Positions 54,072-62,500 of a stretch of DNA of 64,000 nt are shown in pieces (the stretch's first letter is position 1; each line of letters begins with the position of its first letter). The notes beneath the pieces were generated by a model that was not told where the DNA came from, ran no database searches, and worked only from the letters and a program-made list of their open reading frames with translations. The DNA is taken from contig NC_005027.1 of assembly GCF_000196115.1 (NCBI RefSeq), positions 4,774,001 to 4,838,000 on the forward strand, given 5' to 3'. Position numbers and translations under genes: made by a program. The stretch is from Rhodopirellula baltica SH 1. Lineage in GTDB: Bacteria > Planctomycetota > Planctomycetia > Pirellulales > Pirellulaceae.

Positions 54072-55721
54072 GTGACGCCCGTGTCAAAACGTCTGTTTTA
54101 CTTTTGTGTCTTTGGGACGCTTGCCGTGATGGCAGCCCCTTTGCATGCACAAACCAACTCAACTCGGTCGAGCCAATCCGGTTCGGTTCGCAACGCGAGC
54201 TATATAGAGCAGAACGCTCGAGCATCGTGGCAGCCTGTCCGAGACCTCTCGCAAAAAACGGCTTCGCAGTCGACCAATGCGAATCGCCCCAAATCGGCGA
54301 ATGTTCGCTTGGTGGACCACACGTCATCCTTGCCTTCTCCGCCCATGCCGCCTTCGATCAACCCGATCATTGAAGAAGGCCCGATCACTCATTCCATGCC
54401 ACTGGACGGCCAGGTCATCTACGACCCAATGCTGGACGGCGGTTGCGACTCCATGCCCATGGGAAGCTGCGGTTGCGGCGACCACGGATGCGACGGTGGT
54501 TGCGGTGCGGTCAGCTACGGCGGATGCGATGGCATTGGTTGCGGCGGTGGCGTTTGTCACAACGGCGACCCGATGTGTGGCGAATACAACGACTGCGACG
54601 TGATGCGACCCTGCATGACACTCTGCTTCCCTCAGGATGGTTGGTTCTCAGCCGAGTACCTGCTGTGGTGGCAAGACGGCATGGCGTTGCCACCATTGGT
54701 GTCCACTGATGTGCTTCCTTCGCAACGTTTCCCAAATGATCCGGGTCGCGTGTTATACGGTGGACAAGATGTCTTGACCGACAACATGGACGGATTGCGT
54801 CTGAAGTTTGGATTTTGGTTGGACAAGTGCCACACTTGGGGCATCGGAGCCGAAGGTTTCGGAATCGGGGAAGAAACCGACAGCTATCGTGCCAGTGGTG
54901 CTGACTCACAATTCTTGGGTCGCCCGTTCATCAATGTGGCCAATGGCAGCGTCGAAGACCAACAACAAGTCGCTTTCCCAAACCAATTGGCAGGAACAGT
55001 GGCCGTCGATGTTGACAGCCGCTTGCGAGGATGGGGAATCAACCTACGTCACCTCCGCCGCAGCGAAACCAGCTGCAGCCAAGGCGTCTTCTGCGGTTGT
55101 CCCGAACACACCTGCGAACGATTTGAATACCTGGTCGGATTCCGGCAAGTCGAACTGCGTGAAGGCGTTCGAATCACGGAAAACCTGGCCAGCATCCCAA
55201 CGGCTCCCGACACCACCGTGTTGCAGTACGACATCTTTGATGACTTCCGCACTCGCAACCAGTTCAACGGACTGGACTTGGGCTGGATGTACAAACGAAC
55301 CCGTGGTTACTGGACCTTCGATGCTCTGATTCGCTTGGGCGTTGGTAACACTCGTCAACGAGTCACGATCGACGGTGAAACATCGATCGATGGCGGAGCG
55401 GCTGAAAAAGGTGGTTTGTTGGCTCAAAATTCCAACATCGGCGAGTACAGCCGGGACGAATTCTCTGTCCTGCCACAACTCGACCTGACACTGGGTTACC
55501 AAGTCACTGAACAACTTCGAGCCACCTTCGGATACACGTTCCTTTACTGGTCCAACGTTGTGCGACCTGGCGACCACATCGACCGCCGCGTCGACACGGC
55601 TCAACTGCCCAACGGCACGACTCCAGCAACACCCGTTCTGGCTGACTACCCCGCCTTCGAGTTCGACAACACCGACTACTGGGCCCAAGGCATCAGCTTC
55701 GGCGGCGAGTATCGCTGGTAG
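54072..55721 (+). CDS. BBP7-family outer-membrane beta-barrel protein, copy 1
   Basis: About 549 residues from GTG 54072 (or GTG 54081). A signal peptide ends near PLHAQ. A Gly/Cys/Asp-rich segment (GSCGCGDHGCDGGCG) may bind metal or form disulfides. The BBP7 barrel follows, with WFSAEYLLWWQDGMALPPLV, FEYLVGFRQVELREGV, YTFLYWSNVVRPGDHIDR and the C-terminal GISFGGEYRW. This family is typical of planctomycete outer membranes. A second member lies at 61065, lacking the Gly/Cys region. Confidence 0.9.
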   Translation: MTPVSKRLFYFCVFGTLAVMAAPLHAQTNSTRSSQSGSVRNASYIEQNARASWQPVRDLSQKTASQSTNANRPKSANVRLVDHTSSLPSPPMPPSINPIIEEGPITHSMPLDGQVIYDPMLDGGCDSMPMGSCGCGDHGCDGGCGAVSYGGCDGIGCGGGVCHNGDPMCGEYNDCDVMRPCMTLCFPQDGWFSAEYLLWWQDGMALPPLVSTDVLPSQRFPNDPGRVLYGGQDVLTDNMDGLRLKFGFWLDKCHTWGIGAEGFGIGEETDSYRASGADSQFLGRPFINVANGSVEDQQQVAFPNQLAGTVAVDVDSRLRGWGINLRHLRRSETSCSQGVFCGCPEHTCERFEYLVGFRQVELREGVRITENLASIPTAPDTTVLQYDIFDDFRTRNQFNGLDLGWMYKRTRGYWTFDALIRLGVGNTRQRVTIDGETSIDGGAAEKGGLLAQNSNIGEYSRDEFSVLPQLDLTLGYQVTEQLRATFGYTFLYWSNVVRPGDHIDRRVDTAQLPNGTTPATPVLADYPAFEFDNTDYWAQGISFGGEYRW

Positions 55722-56026
55722 TGAAAAACATCGAGAGGTTTGGCAAGGCCTGCTGATTTGACCGGGAATCCTGAATGGGTTGCCGGGAGGAACAATTCGA
55801 AAATTTCAGCTGACTCGCAATGAATCAGCTGACGCGAATGAAGCAAACATGCCGATTACACCGAAACCGAGGGATTCGGAGCGGTGAAGGATGAAACCAT
55901 TCTCCGGTGAGAACATCCAACCATCACCCAGCAACGAGCCGGTCGCGTCATCCCCATGATTTCGCGTGACGGGCTCCGGAGACGCACGCTCCCCCAACTA
56001 AGACAACAGTTTCCAGGGAATTGGAC
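55722..56026. other. Leader region of the giant surface protein gene
   Basis: 305 bases without a credible ORF. It has a direct repeat CAGCTGAC and GC-rich short inverted repeats around GGGCTCCGGAG near 55973. It could form a structured leader, but I recognise no known riboswitch. Confidence 0.4.
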
Positions 56027-59000
56027 ATGATCTTCCAACGCATGATCGACCGTCTGACCGGTCAAAGCCGTCGCACCCAAAAATCTGATCAAGCGAAATC
56101 CAGCCGTCGTGGTCGCCGAGGACAACGGCGTCTTCGACTGGAATCCCTGCAAAAACGGGAATTGATGGCGAGCGATTTGGCCGCCATCAGCGGCATCGCC
56201 TACATCGACAGCGATGGCAACGGAACCATGGATGGTGGAGAACCTGCCATCGAAGGTGCGTTGATCACTTTGTACCGTGACTCCAACTCCAACGGCACGC
56301 TCGAAATCGGAACCGACGTTGTCGAAGGCACCGTCACCACGGTTGCCGATGGTGCCTATCGTTTCACCAACCTGGACGGTTCCGATGCGACCGGCGTGAC
56401 CGCCACCGGTGTCTACTTCCTGACGCAAGAAGACGCTCCCGGTGGGGCCGACCTCAGCGGATTGGTGTTCCCTGATACCGCCACGTTGACCATCACCGAT
56501 GACACCGGGGTCACCGCCGCCACGATCGATGCGTTCTCGATTGATCAACCCTCACAACCAATCACCGAAACCGTAGCCGGCAGCACCACCACCAGCAGCA
56601 GTGGTGCGTTGACCTCCGGCGGCGATGTCATCGGTGACGAACGAGATGTGGAAATTTTTCTCGCTGCGAGAACGAGTGGTGACAGCCAATTTGAGATTGT
56701 CACGGGTTCCAGCGAATTGGTCTTCAGCAACGGTGGCGACGTTACGGCGACGCTGCTTGTGCAATACGACGGTGTCGATGCTGATGGTGGCGGACTTGCC
56801 CTGGATGCGACCGGTCTAGGCGGCGAGGACTTGTCGAACTCCGATTCAGCCGCCGGAATCGTTCTGTCTGTTCGAAGCGACCAAGTCGTGACCGACGGAG
56901 TTGAAGTCCGCGTCTACACCGATGCGGCCAACTTCTCGACCGCAACGCTGAGCTTGCCCAGCAACATCGGCGGTCCTGCTCAAGAACTGTTCGTGCCTTT
57001 CAGTTCGTTCTCCGATGTCGGCACCGGTGCTGATTTTGGTAACGTTGGTGCCATCGAAGTTTTTGTCGATGCAGTCACCAGCAACGGTGGTGCGGGTGCA
57101 TCTAGTTTGGACCTGTTCGTTTCTGTTTTGGAATCGCAAAGCAGTAACGAAAACGTTCTGAACCTGGCCAGCATCCAACCGATGGAATTGGGTGGTGAAA
57201 TCTTCATCGATGATGGCGGCGGAACCAACCAAACCAACCAAAATAACGGCACGCGTGATGCCGGCGAGCCCGATTTCCCAAACCCCGGTGCGGGTAATGA
57301 AATCGTGGTGGAACTTTATGCCTTGAGCGGACCAACTGATACGGTCGACGCCGGCGACACTCCGATCGCGACAACCACGGTCACCGGTGGAGCCACCTCA
57401 GGTGCCTACACCTTCACCACGCTGACCAGCGGCGATCCACTTGGCCCCGGCACCTACGCTGTTGTGATTCCTGAATCTGAATTCGCAACCGGCCAACCGC
57501 TCTTTGGACACTCCGGCAGTGGCACCGCCGCCGCGGACACCGACCTGAATGCCAATGACGACAACGACGGCACCTACGTCGATGGAATCGGCTTGGTCAG
57601 CGGTGCGATCACCTTGGAAGTCAACGGCGAACCCACCACGGACGGAACCGACAACAACACCAACTCAACCGTTGACTTTGGTGTGGTTCCCAACACCGAC
57701 TTGCGAATCACCAAATCATTGGTGACCGCATCATCGAACTTGATCGCCGGCGGTACCGCGGTCTTCGACTTGGTGATCGAAAACTTGGGTCCGTTGGATG
57801 CAACCGATGTCAGCGTGGATGACTTCATTCCCGACGGACTGACCTTCGATCGAATCGAAGACAGTGGCGGTGGGGCTGTTGCCACAACCACGACAACGGA
57901 AGTTGGTGGTGCGGGCCGTGAAATCCGAACGTTCAGCGTCGGAGCCTTGGCGGCATCTGGATCAGTCACCTACCGAGTCTTCACCGACATCGACACCGAT
58001 GTTTCTGCAGACCCTGAGAATGAAGCTCACGTAAGCGGATTCCAGGTAGAAGTCGACAACGACCCGACCAACCCGGATGACTCCGATCCACTATTGAATA
58101 ACGTTTCGCTGGCGAACGCGGATGTTCCCATCGCGACTTTGAGCGTGACCAAAACGGACAACTTGGCAACCGTCACGGCGGGCAACCAACTGACCTATCA
58201 AATCACGGTCACCAACACCAGCACCGACAACGCAATCAACGTGACCGCACTGGACACGCTGCCAACCGGAGTGACGTTTGTTTCGGCAAGCTTCACCGAC
58301 GGCTCGGGTTCGGTCAGCGAAGTGACGGCAGGTCCTGACGCCGGCAAAATCCAAATGGTGCTGGGTGATCTGGCCGCCGGTGAAGACGAAACCATCGAGA
58401 TCATTGTCACCGTCGATCCAACCATCGCCGACGGTGATTCGCCACTGGACAACTCGGTTACCGCAACGGCCGACAACGCGCCAGATGTCACAACCAATGA
58501 CACTACCGACGTCGTCCGCGAAGTCGACGTGACGGTCGCGAAGACAGTCATCGAAACTCGGATCCCCGATGATCGCACCGATGGCGATGACGCCGACGAC
58601 ATCATCGATAGCACCTCGCCATTCCAAGTGGTGGCGGGCGGCTTTGTGACCTATCAGGTCGTCGTCAGCAACTCTGGACCATCCGAAGCTCGCGGCGTTG
58701 AAGTCGTCGACATCTTGGACGATGGACTGTCATTGGTCGCCGGCAGCTTTGATGCGGGAACATCAGGGGTGACCGTGGTCCAAACGGGTCAAACACTGAC
58801 CTTTACAGTTCCCGATTTGGACCCAAGCGAATCCTTGACTTTCCAATTCGAAGTCGGCATCGCCTCGGATGAATTCGATGTGATCGCCAACACGGCTACG
58901 GTCAGCACGACCGATCCCGAATCGGACTCCAACAACAACACTTCCACCGTCAACATCGATCCGGACGCCCGAATCGACTTGATTTTGGAGAAAACGGCGG

Positions 59001-60586
59001 CAGAAACCACCGTGGTTCCGGGTGCGGATACCGTCACCTACACCTTCACGGTTTCGCACGACGACGACAGCATCTCTGACGCGATCAACTCTCGGATCAC
59101 CGACACGTTGCCCGCCGGATTGTCCAACGTCGTGATTACAGCGGCTGGTTCATCGACCTCCAACTTCAACACCACGACTCGTTTGTTGGAAGTCGAATAC
59201 GCTTCGATTCCGGTTGGCACGACACGGACCTTCACGGTCACCGCCGATGTGGATCCGACCGTGACAACGGACCTGGTCAACTCCGCGAGCGTTGCCGTCC
59301 CTGGCGTGACCGAATTGGACAGCACCAACAACACCGACACCGTTACCGTGGGTGTGACTCCCGAGTTCGACCTGACAATCGCGAAAACTGTTCAGGGCGG
59401 TGCCACAACGTTCGGCCCCGATGACACGGTGACGTTCAACATTGTCGTTTCGCATGACACCAACGACGATGGAACCGAAGCTGACAACGGTGAGAGCCCA
59501 TCGACGGCAACCGGTGCGATCGTGACTGACACGCTACCCGCTGGTTTAACATTCGCTTCGGCCACCTCCGGCGGTGCCGCCGTGACTCCGACCAGCACCA
59601 CCAACGGTGTGATTGTCTTCCCTGAGTTCGACCTTGCTCCTGGCACCACTCGAACGCTGACGATCACCGCGACGGTTGATGATGATGCATCCGGAGCCAT
59701 CACGAACAATGTTTCGATTGCAACGGACGCTGGTGAAACCCAAACCGACAACAACTCGGCATCCGTCCCGGTCACGGTTGTTCCTGAAGCCAACGTCCGA
59801 GTCACCAAAACGGTTGACGTGACCACTGCTCAAACCGGTGCGGAACTGACTTACACCGTGATCGTGTTCAACGATGGCCCTTCGCCAGCAGCCGCCGTGA
59901 CCGCGGTCGATACGCTGCCAGCAGGATTGACCTTCGTTAGCGGTACGGGACCAAGCGGAGCCTTGTCAGCAACAGGGCAAACGGTCACCGTTAATGGCGG
60001 CACCATTGCATCAGGCAGTTCGTTCCAGTTCACCATTGTTGCTTCTGTCAACGATGGAGTGACGGCTGACCAGGTCAACAGCGTGACGGTCTCCACCACC
60101 ACGGCGGAAACCAACACCACTGACAACACGGCTTCGGCAACCACAGCCATTGATCAAGCAATCAATGAGATCTCCGGCAATGTCTACCGCGATGCCAACC
60201 GAAATGGTGTTCGGGACGCGGGTGAAGTGGGCTACGAAGGTGTCCAGCTGCAACTGACCGGAACGTTGTCAGACGGAAGCACGTTCACTCCTGTGACCGT
60301 GACCACCGACGCCAATGGCGAGTACCTGTTCGAAGACTTGTTGCCGGGCAAATACCAAGTGACTCGATTGTCATTGCCAAGCGGCACGAGCGACGGACCT
60401 GAATTCCCGAGCTCCGCAGAAGGAGCTTTGGGCAACGGTGAAAGCATCGACGACATTGATGTCGGTGGTACCAACCCGACCGTTGTTCCGTTGACCGACT
60501 TCACGGTCGTCGACAACAGCAAACGCAGCTTCCTGGCATCGTTCATGCAAACGCCAGGCATTCAGAACCGTCCGACGGATCGCTGA
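56027..60586 (+). CDS. Giant surface protein with DUF11 and SdrD-B repeats
   Basis: About 1519 residues from ATG 56027 (a TTG at 56021 is in frame). The basic N-terminus ends in RRLRLESLQKRELMASDL, the LEPRxLL-like motif of large exported planctomycete proteins. An SdrD-B-like domain follows (about 52-130, DSDGNGTMDGGEP, a likely calcium loop). A second lies near 385-450. Six DUF11 domains start at about 558, 704, 833, 982, 1113 and 1255, with DTLPAGL-type motifs. A last SdrD-B domain lies at about 1382-1450 (DANRNGVRDAGE). It is probably an adhesin or S-layer-like filament. No sorting signal is seen at the C-terminus. Confidence 0.93.
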   Translation: MIFQRMIDRLTGQSRRTQKSDQAKSSRRGRRGQRRLRLESLQKRELMASDLAAISGIAYIDSDGNGTMDGGEPAIEGALITLYRDSNSNGTLEIGTDVVEGTVTTVADGAYRFTNLDGSDATGVTATGVYFLTQEDAPGGADLSGLVFPDTATLTITDDTGVTAATIDAFSIDQPSQPITETVAGSTTTSSSGALTSGGDVIGDERDVEIFLAARTSGDSQFEIVTGSSELVFSNGGDVTATLLVQYDGVDADGGGLALDATGLGGEDLSNSDSAAGIVLSVRSDQVVTDGVEVRVYTDAANFSTATLSLPSNIGGPAQELFVPFSSFSDVGTGADFGNVGAIEVFVDAVTSNGGAGASSLDLFVSVLESQSSNENVLNLASIQPMELGGEIFIDDGGGTNQTNQNNGTRDAGEPDFPNPGAGNEIVVELYALSGPTDTVDAGDTPIATTTVTGGATSGAYTFTTLTSGDPLGPGTYAVVIPESEFATGQPLFGHSGSGTAAADTDLNANDDNDGTYVDGIGLVSGAITLEVNGEPTTDGTDNNTNSTVDFGVVPNTDLRITKSLVTASSNLIAGGTAVFDLVIENLGPLDATDVSVDDFIPDGLTFDRIEDSGGGAVATTTTTEVGGAGREIRTFSVGALAASGSVTYRVFTDIDTDVSADPENEAHVSGFQVEVDNDPTNPDDSDPLLNNVSLANADVPIATLSVTKTDNLATVTAGNQLTYQITVTNTSTDNAINVTALDTLPTGVTFVSASFTDGSGSVSEVTAGPDAGKIQMVLGDLAAGEDETIEIIVTVDPTIADGDSPLDNSVTATADNAPDVTTNDTTDVVREVDVTVAKTVIETRIPDDRTDGDDADDIIDSTSPFQVVAGGFVTYQVVVSNSGPSEARGVEVVDILDDGLSLVAGSFDAGTSGVTVVQTGQTLTFTVPDLDPSESLTFQFEVGIASDEFDVIANTATVSTTDPESDSNNNTSTVNIDPDARIDLILEKTAAETTVVPGADTVTYTFTVSHDDDSISDAINSRITDTLPAGLSNVVITAAGSSTSNFNTTTRLLEVEYASIPVGTTRTFTVTADVDPTVTTDLVNSASVAVPGVTELDSTNNTDTVTVGVTPEFDLTIAKTVQGGATTFGPDDTVTFNIVVSHDTNDDGTEADNGESPSTATGAIVTDTLPAGLTFASATSGGAAVTPTSTTNGVIVFPEFDLAPGTTRTLTITATVDDDASGAITNNVSIATDAGETQTDNNSASVPVTVVPEANVRVTKTVDVTTAQTGAELTYTVIVFNDGPSPAAAVTAVDTLPAGLTFVSGTGPSGALSATGQTVTVNGGTIASGSSFQFTIVASVNDGVTADQVNSVTVSTTTAETNTTDNTASATTAIDQAINEISGNVYRDANRNGVRDAGEVGYEGVQLQLTGTLSDGSTFTPVTVTTDANGEYLFEDLLPGKYQVTRLSLPSGTSDGPEFPSSAEGALGNGESIDDIDVGGTNPTVVPLTDFTVVDNSKRSFLASFMQTPGIQNRPTDR

Positions 60587-60673
60587 TCCTTAGGACTGAA
60601 GAAAACTCGCGACAACAAATCGATGCCGGGCAACGGGGAGCCGGTGGAACGCTCGGATCGATTTCGTGAGTCA

Positions 60674-60711
60674 AGCCCGGCCTTTTTCGGGGGGAAAAGG
60701 TCGGGCTTTTT
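60674..60711 (+). terminator. Intrinsic terminator after the giant surface protein gene
   Basis: Arms AGCCCGGCCTTTT (60674-60686) and AAAAGGTCGGGCT (60695-60707) pair over 13 bases with one wobble, loop of eight, followed by TTTT. This is the clearest terminator in the window. Confidence 0.88.
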
Positions 60712-60787
60712 CATGCGCTGACAGCTAGCTGGAAGGAATGTCGCCGGAGCGAGTTCCCAGGTCGAGTCGATGTATCGCCGCTCGCCC

Positions 60788-60917
60788 GTAGGCCAGGTCC
60801 CAACCTGGCACTCGAGCCAATGCTTTGGCACAAAGCGAGGCCTTACCACGTCTCAACGTTCGATCCACGTCGCCGTTCATCTGACCGCCCGCATTCGTCA
60901 GATGGAACCTGCACCGC
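60788..60917. repeat. REPIN-like element 4 (degraded)
   Basis: Left palindrome GTAGGCCAGGTCCCAACCTGG, middle CAATGCTTTGGCACAAAGCGA, right end CGTCAGATGGAACCTGCACC, which no longer pairs well. It is the same size and order as elements 1-3 but 26 kb away. Confidence 0.65.
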
Positions 60918-61064
60918 ATCAACGCGAACCGGTTTCACGCGTCGCGACCAAGCCACATGGCGACTTGGCCCGCGTTTGGTCTTGACGCCAAGGACGTGGA
61001 TTGACGATCCGTTCGGTTGGACACGCCAAAATCTTGAGCGAATCCGATCTAGAACGGAAAAAAA

Positions 61065-62423
61065 ATGCCAGCCCCGACCAACCAACCAATCGCAACGCAC
61101 CTTTCGCGGTTCTGCAGCCACCACCTGTTTTGCAATTCACTCATCGCAACATTGATTTTGTTGTTGAGTTTATTTTGTGAAACACAAAGCGCGCACGCTC
61201 AGCAATATGCGGTTGTCCCGGTCAATGGAAACGCACTCGATCCGTACGCCACCGCGGCCTACAACAGCGGAACGCAAGGCGGAGGTTTCTTGGCTGGATT
61301 TCCAAATCAATCCTTTCCGCCCACGTTGTTCACAACCAATGCGGCGACCCAAGATCGATTTTGGTTGCGAACGGACTACATCCGATGGATGGCCGATGGC
61401 ATAGAGACGCCGGCATTGGTGACCACCAGCCCCGACGGAACGGCCCAGAGCGATGCTGGTGTTTTGGGACTGGCAACCACCACGACTCTGTACGGTGGCG
61501 AGATCAATGACGAGAGCACCAACGGAATTCGATTCCGCGGTGGTTTCTTCGTCACCCCTGCCTCGGCGTTCGGAATTGAAGGGGAGTACTTTCGAATCGG
61601 ATCCAACGATTCCGGATTCAGTCGCAATGGTGGAACGCAAATCCTGGCTCGTCCATTCTACCGAACTGACACCGACATCGAGACAGCTCAGCTGATCAAC
61701 TACCCCACCGTGGTCGATGGCAATTTGTCGATCGGTGCCAGCTCCAAACTCAATTCTTACTTAGTCAATGGCCGCGTTGCGCTTTGCCCTACTTGCGGCG
61801 GCAACTGCGTGACTTGCCGCAATACCGATCGCGTCGATTGGCTGGTCGGGTATCGGCGTATCGAACTGGATGAAGCCCTGACGTTTTCCGAAACACTGGA
61901 ATCGCAACTGACCGCAGCCCCGGGAACGATCGTTTTGAACGAAGCGTTTCGGACCAGCAACGAATTTGACGGATTGCAATTGGGAGTGGTCTACCAAGCC
62001 AATTTGAAACGGATCTGGCTCGAGAGTCTCTTGCGAGTTGCGGTCGGCTCCACCAAGCAAACTGTTTCAATCAACGGGAACACGTCGATCACTGAGTCGG
62101 GTGTGACAGACAACTACGCCGGTGGACTTTACGCCCAACGCGATAACTCAGGAACCTTCAGTCGCGACGAGTTCACGATGGTTCCCGAAATCGGATTCAC
62201 CCTCGGCGTTCACTTGACGAGTTGCTTAGACGCGACCGTTGGATACTCATTGCTGTACCTACCCAACGTCGTACGACCAGGCGACCAAATTGATCGCGAT
62301 GTGGATCCGGACCTGCTAGCTCCACCGGGGATCGTGACGTCTCCTTCCCGGCCCGAATTTCGATTCATCCAAAATGATTATGTGGCTCACGGGTTGAGCT
62401 TCGGCGGTCAGTTGCGATTTTAA
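61065..62423 (+). CDS. BBP7-family outer-membrane beta-barrel protein, copy 2
   Basis: A 452-residue protein with a signal peptide ending near QSAHAQ and a BBP7 barrel parallel to copy 1: RFWLRTDYIRWMADGIETPA, VDWLVGYRRIELDEALTFSE, VGYSLLYLPNVVRPGDQIDR and the C-terminal GLSFGGQLRF. Two CxxC pairs (CPTCGGNCVTC) replace the Gly/Cys-rich region of copy 1. It lies just after the giant surface protein gene, so all three could build one surface structure. The terminator at 60674 suggests it has its own transcript. Confidence 0.9.
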   Translation: MPAPTNQPIATHLSRFCSHHLFCNSLIATLILLLSLFCETQSAHAQQYAVVPVNGNALDPYATAAYNSGTQGGGFLAGFPNQSFPPTLFTTNAATQDRFWLRTDYIRWMADGIETPALVTTSPDGTAQSDAGVLGLATTTTLYGGEINDESTNGIRFRGGFFVTPASAFGIEGEYFRIGSNDSGFSRNGGTQILARPFYRTDTDIETAQLINYPTVVDGNLSIGASSKLNSYLVNGRVALCPTCGGNCVTCRNTDRVDWLVGYRRIELDEALTFSETLESQLTAAPGTIVLNEAFRTSNEFDGLQLGVVYQANLKRIWLESLLRVAVGSTKQTVSINGNTSITESGVTDNYAGGLYAQRDNSGTFSRDEFTMVPEIGFTLGVHLTSCLDATVGYSLLYLPNVVRPGDQIDRDVDPDLLAPPGIVTSPSRPEFRFIQNDYVAHGLSFGGQLRF

Positions 62424-62500
62424 CACACCGGATTGTAAAGGCTGGTCGGCTACACTGAATGGAATCCACCACAACGATTTCATATCAGCAGTGATGATCC

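Larger units (their letters stand above)
60587..61064. other. Intergenic region with terminator and degraded REPIN-like element
   Basis: 478 bases between the giant protein gene and the second BBP7 gene. It holds the terminator at 60674 and the fourth REPIN-like element at 60788. I see no credible gene. Confidence 0.6.

Noticed and set aside
55860-56010. Possible cyclic-di-GMP (GEMM) riboswitch before the giant surface protein
   Set aside because: AAACCATTC is present, but the rest of the conserved core and tetraloop receptor could not be placed.
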